Shown: positions 33,032 to 43,607, numbered from the stretch's first letter. The stretch: DNA of 64,000 nt from Cladorhizidae sp. MBARI D1340-BT2 (GCA_028752905.1 JAQNBH010000006.1:29244775-29308774), one strand, 5' to 3'. The notes: a model not told the origin generated them from the sequence alone. Translations and numbers: made by a program.

Positions 33032-34764
33032 TTAAGTTCGGTGAACATGAGTGTACTGCCAGCTGACTTCTCCAGCTTGACTGTTGAAGTAAGCTCTGTA
33101 AGCATCACGCATATCAGCAGCAGATCTTGAGTGTCTACAAGAAAGATCTATAATTTTATTACATTACATTAACATTATAGTGTTTACCTATTGCCACCAA
33201 CTTGACCAAGAGATGTCAAGCCAGTACATGGGTCCTGATCAGTTCGCCAATTGCCTCGTATTTGGTTCCCTGTACCGTCCTCTCCATCGACAAATCCTGG
33301 TGGACAGTAAACAGATGACTCTGTCGTCCACAGGTAGTTATGTAGTGCTACTGCTGCCTTTGTGTAGAGCACTACTTTTTCAGGGAACCCAATAATGGGC
33401 CTGCGAAATATTCGCCACCTAAAATGAAGTACACTGAAATTGATCACATGCAAAAAATGAAATAAATATTTTACCTAGCAGCCAGTATCCCAAAAGAGTT
33501 TTCAATGATTCTCCGGGCCCTGCTCAGTCTGTAATTGAATACTGCCAACGACTCCTCAAGATTCTTACCAGGGTAGGGCCGAAGAAAGTTCCGTTTCAGA
33601 GCGAAGGCCTCATCCCCAATAAAAACAAACGTAAGGGCTGGCTGAGTGGTGCCAGGGAGGGGCTGTGGGCATGGGATGGAAAGGGTTCCAGTCTCCAGTG
33701 CCTTTCCAAACTCAGAATTCGAAAACACCCCTCCATCACTGTGGCGTCCAGCATCTCCCACGTCAACAATGATGAACCTGCATCATGATAAATAATTATG
33801 TTTGCACATACTAGTTTTCATTTCTAACCTGTAGTGAGCATCACATGCAGCTAGTAACACGATAGAGTGCCCCCCCTTATAATTAAAGAATGCCGATCCA
33901 GCGTTCTTGGGTGCTTGTATTGCAACATGTTTGCCATCAACAGCACCTGGAGTAAAAGTGTAATTATAAGTGGTAGAGAAAGGATGTGGAGATAATAATA
34001 CCGATGCAGTGGGGGAAGTTCCACATCCTCTCAAAGTCTCTACTCACTCCAACCCACTCTGCTTCAGTTGAGGGAACTTTTACATACTCGCTCTGAATAA
34101 ACCAGAAGCAAATAACTCAAAAATAAATCGAAATATGGTATAACTATATGCCACACTATTGAACTCCATACCTGCAATACTGTCCAAATGGCTGCACATG
34201 TCTCCTTCAATATGCTGCAAACAGTTGACCTACCCATTCGGAAGTTGAAGGACAAGGATACCTGTAACGATGACCAATAATATGTTAAGTTTATGCTTAT
34301 TTTGGTTTGTTTCTTGTCTGTGAATTCCCAGTAGCCAGATATCGTAGTGTCAGGGCTAGTCTTTCAGCAGGTGAGATGGGAGCTCGACATGAGCTGTGGT
34401 AGCCCTTATGAGCAAGGTAGGGGCTAACCTATAACCAAATTCAATTGATTAGCTATGATTACAGCTATGACTATATGGCTATAGAACATACCATGGAAAG
34501 AAGAGAGTCAAACCTCTCCTTCGACATTCTCAGATATCTGAAGTGAGATTCAGGATCTGAGAGGCGCATCTCCTGAAGGAGGTTGTGGTACTCCCCTTGC
34601 TGCCTTCTCCGTCTGAAAATAGGGCGAACCCACAGACTCCTTCTTTTTCTCTGGCTTCTCTTCATTCTCCTCCTCCTCCTCCATTGCACAAGCAACAGGA
34701 GCGCCTCGTAGTCATCATCGCTCTCAGAGCTGTCGTCGAAGTCGGATTCCGAAGTATTCGCCAT
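33032..34764 (-). CDS. PIF/Harbinger DDE transposase (HARBI1-like), eight exons
   Basis: Exons, minus strand: 34764-34492, 34428-34318, 34261-34172, 34092-34002, 33946-33829, 33777-33475, 33418-33188 and 33134-33032. Total 1,320 nt, 439 residues, phases consistent and no internal stop. The N-terminus is acidic, then very basic ('RRRRRMKRSQRKRR'). 'SFNFRMGRSTVCSIL' is the helix-turn-helix region. Catalytic aspartates lie in 'AVDGKHVAI' and 'VDVGDAGRHSDGGV', and the glutamate in 'NYRLSRARRIIENSFG' (DDE_Tnp_4 fold). It cuts and pastes the element at TWA sites. All introns are GT-AG except the second, whose donor position after 'ATGNSQ' reads AC. That is a probable splice lesion. An upstream in-frame ATG exists at 34797; I prefer 34764 because the protein-like acidic segment starts there. 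Confidence 0.88.
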
Positions 34765-34799
34765 TTTCAATAGAGGTAAAGGTCGACAACCGCGCACCG

Positions 34800-34912
34800 C
34801 GAGAACGCGACTCGACGCGTCTGGAACATGTCATTAAAAACCATGAAGACGCGACGCGACGCGACGCTTGGAGGACGCGACGCGACGCTTTGGGACGCGA
34901 CGCGTGAGAAAA
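34800..34912. repeat. Right subterminal GACGCG array of the Harbinger element
   Basis: Clusters of GACGCGACGC (34849-34867, 34874-34888 and 34893-34905) and looser copies at 34805-34822, mirroring the left array. It overlaps the presumed promoter of the transposase gene, so transposase binding could also repress its own transcription. Confidence 0.7.
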
Positions 34913-34934
34913 AGGTATTGTGAACCAGCCTTAA

Positions 34935-35500
34935 GGGGGAAAGTGTGCTATGGAGGAATGTGCAGTTGCTCAACTTGCAAGGGGCAATAAATATCCCATT
35001 TTGTGTGTGGAAACCACCATCTTGACTACGACATATGACAGAAGGAACTGCTAGTGAAGGAGGCTTTGCACATCAGCTTAGCACCAAGCTGTGAACAGTT
35101 CAAACGAGACTGTGGAATGTACCTGCCTAGCTGCTGTTGGGATGGAGATCGGGGGTTGGTGTTCGGGGGAGGGGGGGGGGGGGGGGTGAGGTGGGTGACT
35201 CTCAAGAGCCTGGATTTGAGGCCACAACCACCATAATTTTTGAATTAGTCATAAATTATTATAATTTTTTGGTAAATGTTTTAGAGCACCAAAGCATGTC
35301 ATTGGTTTTATTAATTTTTTTCAATTTGCTATTATTATTATTATAATTTTTTTTTTTGGCCACATAATTTTTTAAATTCTTTGGTTTGTATCAGGTTGTT
35401 GATAGCTCTCTACAGGTATATAACAAGCTCACATGAGTGTTAGCATCTCTGATGAAGGCTAGAGCATCTGGTCAAAACGTCGAGAGAGTAAATTTCAAGT
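34935..35500 (+). mobile_element. Penelope-like retroelement 3' relic
   Basis: The frame at 35050-35140 reads 'KEALHISLAPSCEQFKRDCG' and then 'MYLPSCCWD'. This resembles the end of the GIY-YIG endonuclease of Penelope-like elements (family pattern K-E-A-x-H-I ... N-R-D-x-G-x-x-L-P). About 300 bp downstream lies the hammerhead-like repeat (35449-35490), a combination known from Penelope-like elements. A long G run (35166-35187) sits between. Stops upstream of the frame and the Harbinger insertion on its left show it is a remnant. Confidence 0.45.
35449..35490 (+). repeat. Hammerhead-like structured repeat copy
   Basis: CTGATGAAGGCTAGAGCATC, then 'tggtcaaaacgtcgagag'. The stem partner is TCTGGTC here, so one T-A pair becomes T-G and the 7-bp stem with GCA loop is kept. 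The downstream strand is AAAAC, not the GAAAC needed for hammerhead cleavage. Confidence 0.5.
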
Positions 35501-35509
35501 TTTGATTAT

Positions 35510-36540
35510 TGAAAATGTTGTTATTATTATTCCCCCTGCAATAATATATGATGCTTCTTGACTGCAGTCCTCTGAAAACTGGTGGAATATCCATCAATAT
35601 TATACCATTTCCAGATCGATTGAAGCAGCTGTAGACATCAAAATAGCTATCAAAAGATCGATTAGACTAGCTCGTGTAACCGTTCTTGACATCGACGCTG
35701 CTGAACAAATGTTTAGTTGCCGCCTCTGCAGACTGTGGCTTGTATTAAACCAGCTCCTAGAAATATGATTGAGAACAACTCGACTAATTGGCTACGTTAT
35801 CACCATAGCTCATTGGCTGCTCGACTTAACCATAGCTGACCATGGCTCAAAGGCAGTATCGAGACATCGCTGCAGTTGAATGATGCCCAATACAGTGGCT
35901 CTACATCATCACAGATCACATGCCGCTTGACTGTGGGTACTGATTAGTTCATGGGAATCTACCTATAGCTCGAATACCACTGCTCTAGATAGGACACAAT
36001 GATGACGACCCAAGGAAAATAAAACAACAATTACGTTAGAATCTGAATGTTTGTGTTAATATCATTAAAAATGAATTACGTGGAGTTCCTTGTTCTCAGT
36101 GGATTCTGCATTATAATCCAATGCAATAAGTTTATTTTGGCCTTGAATAATAATATAGCTACCACTGGATTAATGACCAAAAAAGTGAATGAATATATGA
36201 CCAAAAAAGTGAATGAATATTTGTCCAAGCAATCTATAATAGTGGCCTACCAAAATTACAATTGGTATAACAAATGTGCTACAATAATTTTTCTGTTATT
36301 ATGTGCACTGGAGTCGACTGGTAATACAGTGGAATGTCGTTAATCCAACCTCTGAAATGTAGATACCTCATTGATCAGGATGCTATGGACCGCATCACTA
36401 TTAACCACCATATATTATAAGAACATGGCTTGATTTAAGACTCTCCAATTATAGCTGCTTGCCGAGGCATAATCAAAATAACAAATTTACAGTCTCAATT
36501 ACTGAAAGCAGTGTAAAATACTAGTCTACCCACGCTATAA
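35510..36540. other. Non-coding stretch
   Basis: No exon seen. A 24-bp perfect tandem pair ('atgaccaaaaaagtgaatga') lies at about 36173-36220. Confidence 0.45.
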
Positions 36541-36547
36541 TCTTGCT

Positions 36548-37450
36548 GGAGTGAGAAATCTCGACTTTATAACCGAAAGAAGCTCGGTTTTGCTCCAAAT
36601 TGTAAGTTTTTAAGCTTTTTAAGGAAAAACTATCTGAAATCACTCATTCTCATCAAATTGGGCAGATTAGATTCCTTTTCAACATTATGGAACTGTTTCT
36701 ACTCTTTAAATAACAGAAAAGAGCTTTTGGTGAGAAATCTAAGCTTTTAACCGAAAAAAGCTCTGTTTTGCTCAAAATGGGATGTTTTTGAGCGTATTGA
36801 GGAAAAACTGTCTAAAATGGCTCATACTCGTCAAATTCGGCACATTAGTTTTTCCCCCAACATTATAGAACTGTTTCTACTCTTTAAATGACAGAAAACG
36901 GCTTAGGTGAGAAATCTCGACTTTTTAAACGAAAGAAGCTCGGTTTTGCCACAAATTAAGCTTTTTAAGGAAAAACTATCTGAAATCACTCATTCTCATC
37001 AAATTGGGCAGATTAGTTTCCTTTTCAACATTATGGAACTGTTTCTACTCTTTAAATGACAGATAAAAGCTTTTGGTGAGAAATCTAGCCTTTTTAAATG
37101 AAAGAAGCTCTATTTTGCTCCAAATGACACGTTTTTGAGTGTTTTGAGAAACAAATGTCTGAAATCGCTAATTTTTGTCAAAATGGGGACATTAGATTCC
37201 TTTTCAACATTATGGTTCTATTTCTACTCTTTAACCCTTGATTTTTGAGCCCATACGGGTGCACTTACCAATTTAATTATAATAAATAAACTCTGCATCC
37301 TGTTTTAACCGAAAGTAGAGCGTTTTGAGAAAATAATGTTTGAAATCATTCATTCTTGTCAAAATGGGCACATTAGCTTTCTTTTCAACATTATGGAACT
37401 GTTTATACTATTTAAATGGCTTTAGATGAGAAATCACCCCTTTTTAACTC
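36548..37450. repeat. ~175-180-bp satellite, about five units
   Basis: Units begin 'ggtgagaaatct-gactttttaaccgaaagaagctcggttttgctc' at about 36551, 36730, 36906, 37075 and (partial) 37426, and include 'aaggaaaaactatctgaaatc', 'tcattctcatcaaattgggca' and 'cattatggaactgtttctactctttaaatgacagaaaa'. Units are 75-90% alike. The last unit stops at 'ctattttgctt', where the (ACCT)n array begins. Confidence 0.85.
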
Positions 37451-37458
37451 TATTTTGC

Positions 37459-38519
37459 TTACCTACCTACCTACCTACCTACCTACCTACCTACCTACCT
37501 ACCTACCTACCTACCTACCTACCTACCTACCTACCTACCTACCTACCTACCTACCTACCTACCTACCTACCTACCTACCTACCTACCTACCTACCTACCT
37601 ACCTACCTACCTACCTACCTACCTACCTACCTACCTACCTACCTACCTACCTACCTACCTACCTACCTACCTACCTACCTACCTACCTACCTACCTACCT
37701 ACCTACCTACCTACCTACCTACCTACCTACCTACCTACCTACCTACCTACCTACCTACCTACCTACCTACCTACCTACCTACCTACCTACCTACCTACCT
37801 ACCTACCTACCTACCTACCTACCTACCTACCTACCTACCTACCTACCTACCTACCTACCTACCTACCTACCTACCTACCTACCTACCTACCTACCTACCT
37901 ACCTACCTACCTACCTACCTACCTACCTACCTACCTACCTACCTACCTACCTACCTACCTACCTACCTACCTACCTACCTACCTACCTACCTACCTACCT
38001 ACCTACCTACCTACCTACCTACCTACCTACCTACCTACCTACCTACCTACCTACCTACCTACCTACCTACCTACCTACCTACCTACCTACATACCTACCT
38101 ACCTACCTACCTACCTACCTACCTACCTACCTACCTACCTACCTACCTACCTCTACCTACCTACCTACCTACCCACCCAACCACCCACCTACCTACCTAC
38201 CCACCTATCCACCCACCCGCTGATCCACCTACCCACCCATCTACCTACCTACCTACCTACCTACCTACCTACCTACCTCTACCTACCTACCTACCTACCC
38301 ACCCAACCACCCACCTACCTACCTACCCACCTATCCACCCACCCGCTGATCCACCTACCCACCCATCTACCTACCTACCTACCTACCTACCTACCTACCT
38401 ACCTACCTACTTACCTACCTACCTACCTACCTACCTACCTACCTACCTACCTACCTACCTATACCTACATACCTACCTACTTACCTACCTACCTACCTAC
38501 CTACCTACCTACCTACCTT
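37459..38519. repeat. (ACCT)n microsatellite, ~1.06 kb
   Basis: Uninterrupted ACCT units for ~690 bp from 37459, then variants (one ATAC at 38090) and a ~122-bp segment containing 'cccacccaaccacccacc' and 'cgctgatccacc' duplicated (38150-38270 and 38275-38395). The long Leu-Pro-Thr-Tyr frames across it are translations of the repeat and not genes. Confidence 0.98.
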
Positions 38520-38578
38520 ACTTCTGGTATCCATTCTTCTTGTGAAGGATAGTAGCTATCTCTCTAGTTAAAAAAAAA

Positions 38579-38594
38579 CCCACTGCTGCCACCA
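38579..38594 (-). promoter_or_regulatory. tRNA-Leu-like primer-site 16-mer at the fragment edge
   Basis: Minus-strand TGGTGGCAGCAGTGGG follows TGTCACAAC. It differs at one base from the complement of the tRNA-Leu 3' end used by the element at 8281-13036 and has the same two-base spacing after a CA. It is placed after integrase, not before gag, so it marks a rearrangement junction. Confidence 0.35.
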
Positions 38595-38619
38595 GTTGTG
38601 ACAGGACCAAATCTGATAT

Positions 38620-39320
38620 TACCCACAGACCATTGCCTTTAACGTAGAGTTGAATCATTCAACCATCCCGTCTGTGGGTGGGTGGTAAGGAGTGGTTTCG
38701 ATCGCCTTCAACCCCAAGAAGTTATACAACTCTTTCAGCAGCTTGCTGACAAAGTTTGTGCCGCAGACCATCAGGATCTCGTCTGGCACACCAGTCCATG
38801 TAAACATTTGTGTTAGCTTCTCTGCACTTTCTGTTAAGGAGTGCTTTTGATCGCCTTCAACCCCAAGAAGTTATACAACTCTTTCAGCAGCTTGCTGACA
38901 AAGTTTGTGCCGCAGACCATCAGGATCTCGTCTGGCACACCAGTCCATGTAAACATTTGTGTTAGCTTCTCTGTACTTTCTGTTGTCCGTAGTGCAAATG
39001 CCTCAGGCCATCCAGTGGAATAATCTATCACTACTTGCACAAAACGGTTGCCATCTGGTGTCGTCGGGAGTGGCTCTGTCAAATCCATCGCTATTCGGGA
39101 TAATGGTTGCCCGATGATGGTATAATGGTGCAGATGAAACATTTCCGCCAGCTCTCTGACACTCTGGACATGCCTTGCATTACCGCCTCACATCATTATG
39201 AATTTGGGGCCAGAAGAATTCATCAAGTATTCTCTGTGCTGTTCTATCTCATCCTGGATGGCCTGGTCAGTGAGCTAGAGCCAGTACCATGGACTTATAC
39301 CTTTTAGGTAGGCACAATTG
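38620..39320 (-). pseudogene. Integrase of the second Gmr1-like fragment
   Basis: Order on the minus strand: 'LALAH', a stop, 'PGHPG' (two His of the HHCC finger), 'RTAQRILDEFFWPQIHNDV', then 'CKACPEC' (the two Cys). The rve core follows: 'RIAMDLTEPLP' (first catalytic Asp), 'VQVVIDYSTGWPEAF', 'GVPDEILMVCGTNF' (the second catalytic position reads Cys where family members have D). After a 149-bp tandem duplication come 'HPPTDGMVE', a stop, and 'FNSTLKAM', which contains the catalytic Glu. Stops and the duplication (38690-38838 repeated at 38839-38987) make it non-functional. Confidence 0.8.
38690..38987. repeat. 149-bp tandem duplication inside the integrase
   Basis: The two copies differ at only a few positions (for example 'gtttcgatcg/cttttgatcg', 'tctgcac/tctgtac'). 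The duplication separates the second core motif from the Glu motif and shifts the frame. Confidence 0.85.
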
Positions 39321-39542
39321 TGTTGCCTCATCACTCAAGCGGTATGTTGTATTCCTCCACAGCAAGTGGATTATCCACCAGCAACTCAGTGTTGTCATCA
39401 CTCTGTGCCTTCAACCACATGGGTTTAAGCATCGGATCATGCCCTTGCTCTCATTGGAGTTCCTTGGCGGCATTGACATCTAGTGGATGGCCCTTCTGCC
39501 CCTCTATGTACGCTGCATTGGCCTGCCTCTTCTGGGACTTTG

Positions 39543-40035
39543 TCAGACTTTTCTCCTCTGGCTCTTCATCAGATGTCTCGTCGGTTGTGGTAGGATCTGG
39601 TCCATCATCGGAGACTCCTTCGCATGATTCCTCATCATTGCTGTCATCCTCCTCAGTGCTCTCCTCAGCTTCACACTCTCCCGACGATAAGCCTGCAGTT
39701 GAGTATTCCCTCCTGCTCTAGTCTGAGAACGAGTAGACACCAAATTGACCAACTCATTATTCAACAACTGCTTACCCAAATCCCACAGTCCAGCCATGTC
39801 TGTGCCAAACAACACTTCATGTGTCAGTTCGTCTGCCACCAGCACCTCCAGCTCCTCTGTGCGGCCTCCTACAGTGATGTTGATCCATGCTAAGTGGTGA
39901 GTTCATGCTGTTCCCTGGTAATCTCTCACCTCCTTGGACCTGCCGGTGTAGCACTCCTTGGGTACCAAGCTCGACCTCACCACCGTCTGCTCTTCACCAG
40001 TAATCTAATAAAATGTCTATACATCTCACCCCTCC
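39543..40035 (-). pseudogene. Aspartic protease region of the second fragment
   Basis: The active-site loop is seen just after 'RCIDILLD', where one extra T breaks the frame. In the shifted frame it reads D-T-G-E and continues 'TVVRSSLVPKECYTG'. It returns to 'VLVADELTHEVLFGTDMAGL' and 'NLVSTRSQTRAG' (39845-39543). The single-base insertion falls within the DTG codons at about 40000. Integrase motifs begin only ~230 bp further on. Confidence 0.7.
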
Positions 40036-40929
40036 TACTGTGCCTTCCACTGTAGAGCGTCCACTGATCTCCGTCTTGACAGGAGACACTTCTTCCCTTG
40101 GCGTCAGTGGCTTGGACAAGTTCACATTATCGTACCTCTTCTTGAAACTTTTGGGCTTGGTACTATAGCATTCCGGTGCAAAATAACCTGGCTTCCCACA
40201 TTTTAAGCATTTGGGTCTGTAGGATCCATCTGCCTTCGGCTTGTACTGCTTGTGATCATCTGTATTGCTCCCTTGTGTGTGTGTGCTCCTTGCTCTTGCC
40301 TCTTTCTCATTCAAGCTGCCTCATGTTCTATCTGCTGGTTGCCTATGCCTGTCTCCCTTCCGGAATATCTGGTGGTGGAGTCGATCCGATATCGACTGGT
40401 CAACAGGGGTCCAACCCCTATCTGCCAGGTAATCATCTGCCAATCCTCCAGCCTCAGCTGCAGTGCTGGGTTTCTTGTCAGACACAAACTGTGCTACATG
40501 TCTAGGCATAAGCTTCATTACAGTATCAAGTGCACACAAATCACTTACCTGCTGGATTGTTTTGCAGCCTTCTGTCCATTTGGTGAGTTGGACAGCACAA
40601 CCCATCAGAGCCTCCCATCCTTCGTCTGGTTTCCGTTTGAGATTGTCCAATCATTGTCGGTAAGCTTTTCTGGTCACACGGTAGAGTCGCAAGAGTGCTT
40701 ATTTGACTTGATCATAGTCTTCCTTTACATCCAGCTGCATTGCCAGATATACTCTGTTTGCATCTGGTCGGAACTCTGGAGCCAAATATCTCATCCTGTC
40801 CTTCTTGAGGACCTTGTATGCAGCCAGATGGCTCTCTAAAACGTTGAAATAATCCTGGGGGTCTTCATCTTCCTTAATTTCTCTGGTTGTTATCCTGCAG
40901 TGTGCAGAGTCCTTTGGGTGAGACTTCAA
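39994..40929 (-). pseudogene. gag with SCAN-like capsid and CCHC knuckle
   Basis: Three minus-strand frames in order: 40929-40699 ('EDPQDYFNVLESHLAAYKVL'), 40650-40321 ('DLCALDTVMKLMPRHVAQFV', then 'KPSTAAEAGGLADDY') and 40314-39994. The second matches the helical pattern of SCAN domains, which are held to derive from Gmr1-like capsids. The third has 'CLKCGKPGYFAPEC', a CCHC zinc knuckle with the His replaced by Tyr. Frame breaks lie at about 40690 and 40318. Confidence 0.7.
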
Positions 40930-43555
40930 CGATTACATAGGGTCCCAACCAGTCCTTGACCAGCCTGTCACTTTTTCTGGATACCTTCCTTGCATTCCTC
41001 TTTTAAGGACATAATCACCTATGATAGTCAACAGGTTAGTAATATAAAATTAAAACCATCCAGTAAAGGTCGAGCGACAGATAAAAAATATATCACAAAA
41101 AACAGACAAGGACTTTCTAACATTTATCAAAACTCGGAAATACATCTATCCAGAAAATTTTATTATTCTTAGCCTTTCGATTTTTTCTCAGAAACAACAA
41201 TGGGACTATAATTTGAATCAGCTTATATAAAGGCAAACATTAAAGGTACACATTAATTCATAAAAACACACCTATTGCCGTTTTAAGCCAATTTTTGGCT
41301 TGGAATCGAAATAAGCTTTATGCTTCGCTTTAGCTTCTTCAACCGTATCTTCTCATATGTACCTATGTGATTACAAAATAAAACAGATCTGTAACATGAT
41401 TTTTGGGGAGTGTATCAACATTTTCATTAAACTACTTGTCCCCCATTTTTTTTTACAAAAAAGTGTCAGCAATTCCATGTCATATATTTATGTTTGCCAG
41501 TCAGTTTTGTTCTTACATCTGCCACATGCTTCTCCAAATTATATTGTATGTCTTCAGGAGACATAGTGAGTGAGATGTTTTCGTAGAGAAGCTCCTGCTC
41601 ATTCTCATGTTCTGCATTATTGATGGCTATGGAACCCCTAGCTGTTCGGTAGAACATCAACACAAATGGCTGTTGCTTTGTTGAAGACTGGACACTTGTA
41701 TTGATGCCATAAGTTGTGGGGAGTACATATCTACATAAATACACAAACATCATACATAGAAATCATAACTACAAGCAGCATATTCAAGGTAAATGCATCC
41801 TTTAGCTGAAGGCTTACACCAAAAACCATGTTTATATTTTTAGTATATAAGAATTTGGAAAATAATATACCATATTGCTACAATGTGCAATTTAGAGATT
41901 TTGAGCTCCATAAATGTATAATGCGCTTTTAGTTTTGCGTTTTATAATAAGTACCACTAATTATAACAAGATCGGTTGGCACTTTTCTGCGCACTATCCT
42001 GACCATCCAGTACCCTCTGCACTTTTTCGTTTGCTCTCCTGATACTTCTCTGATCGATTCCTGCATCTTCGCTAGTAGGCAAGGATCATTTGAAGCACAT
42101 TCGAATGGTCACACTGTAGTCAGCTTCTTTCTCGCTAGAAAACCGTCTGGCTTTTGGCTGCAATATGCACGCGGAATGTTTTGTGCCATAAAAAAGATTG
42201 CGACTATGTTTTACGAATAACAATGCACTCGCAAAACTTAATCAAATTTTGTAGCAATACGGTAGCAATAAGTACTATTTTTTATGCCTATTCATAATTT
42301 ATATGTGTGTGTGCGTGAGTGAGTGTGTGTGTGTTTCAGTGTGAGAGGATTCATTGGAGAGATTATGGTGAGATTTTCTGGGGTAATCACAGACTAGCAT
42401 GAAATGTGATTATTGGCATCTATTGGAATGTGGTGGTAATAGTAGAAATCTCTCTATTTATTAACAAACTGTCAATATTGAAAAATAATTATTAAATATT
42501 GGTAGCTTACTTGTTCCAGTCAGATTGCGCATCATTTATATACTTGGACAGTGGCCTCTTAAGAGTTTGATTAGGCCGCTCATCTTGGCCATTGCTCTGA
42601 GGGTGATATGCTGAACATACCATCTGCTTCACTCCAAAAGCAGTCAAGACAACATCATTGAGCTGAGTTATAAATAAGTTCACACAAACAGAAACATTAC
42701 TCTACATCAATATTTATCAAAAGGAAGCAGGAGGAAATTTCCAGAGAATCAAGCTGAAGTCGATAATAAAGTTATCTTAAATTGTGTTAAGTCTGCCTTG
42801 TACTGAATAGACTAACTTTGCTCTTGTAAACAAATCCAACACATTTTCCTTGATTAATTTTCACTTCTCAGACCACATACATGTCATTTCATAAACACAG
42901 ATGGCAACAGTTTTATTAAGTTAGTTACCTGGTTTATAAATTCACGCCCCTGATCCATTATAATTTTTTAGGGAGGACCATAACTGTAGATCAGCTCGAG
43001 TAGAATGCTTACGACATCACCAGCTGATTTGGACTTGATTGGCCGAGAAAATACCCACTTGGTAAAGAGATCTGTAACAGTGCAGACATATATATGGCCT
43101 TCGTCTGTGGCTGCAAATGGACCAATGAGGTCTATACCCAAAATCTCCCATCTGAAAATATTTGCTACATGATTTTAAGCAAATCAGATGTGCCTGTAAT
43201 TACCTGATTTTATGCATTTTAATTATTATAATTATAGTGCATAAGATTAGGATTGGTAACCTGTTTATTAAAATTAACAAAAAAATTATTCAATTTAATC
43301 TGTGTATATATGTAGCGTCTAAATTCCCCTATAAACTAGCCTAAAAGTTTAGCCTGCATTTTAAAATGCGTTAGCACTCTCATGTAGGTTTGGCAGGTCA
43401 GAGATCATTCAGCAACAAACTAAAACTCGCCATATACTCGATTCTATCCCTATACAGACCCTAAAAAAAGGATGTCGCAGAAATCCTTCCAACAATATAG
43501 CACACAGAAGCGCAGTTCTCCAAACTTAAAAAAAGGTCGGAAAAAAGTATCCGTA

Positions 43556-43607
43556 AAATCATCATCAGCATCATCATCATCATTATTATCATCATCATCA
43601 TCATCAT
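43556..43607. repeat. (ATC)n trinucleotide repeat, present in A, B and C
   Basis: ATC/GAT runs at 43556-43607, 52230-52270 and 56226-56272, at equivalent positions of the arms but of different length. Confidence 0.85.

Larger units (their letters stand above)
31625..34931. mobile_element. PIF/Harbinger DNA transposon with both genes
   Basis: Terminal inverted repeats AGGCTGGTTCACAA at both ends, flanked by TAA (31622-31624 and 34932-34934). A TAA/TWA triplet is the usual Harbinger target duplication. The 3.3-kb interior carries a MADF/BESS DNA-binding gene on plus and a DDE transposase on minus, transcribed convergently, as in two-gene PIF/Harbinger elements. Both subterminal regions are dense in GACGCG/GCGTCGC repeats. 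The MADF/BESS gene has two stops; the transposase is open through all eight exons. Confidence 0.92.
38579..40900 (-). mobile_element. Second Gypsy-type retrotransposon fragment: gag-protease-integrase, SCAN-like capsid
   Basis: Read on the minus strand: SCAN-like gag, zinc knuckle, DTG protease, then HHCC and rve-core integrase directly after protease, with no RT between them. This is again the Gmr1-type order. It lacks RT, RNase H and intact LTRs. It is bounded on the left by a primer-site-like 16-mer next to the (ACCT)n array and on the right by an unrelated integrase exon at ~40900-41018. Frameshifts and stops throughout. Confidence 0.75.

Noticed and set aside
35449..35490. Active hammerhead ribozyme
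   Set aside because: The conserved G after stem II is A, and helices I and III are not convincing, so only a hammerhead-like fold is claimed.
37459..38519. Telomeric or interstitial telomere repeat
   Set aside because: ACCT/AGGT tetramers do not match TTAGGG-type telomere repeats, and the array is flanked by ordinary satellite and retrotransposon DNA.
37416..38552. 378-codon Leu-Pro-Thr-Tyr repeat protein
   Set aside because: It is the translation of the (ACCT)n microsatellite; a 4-bp repeat with no stop codon is open in all frames on this strand.
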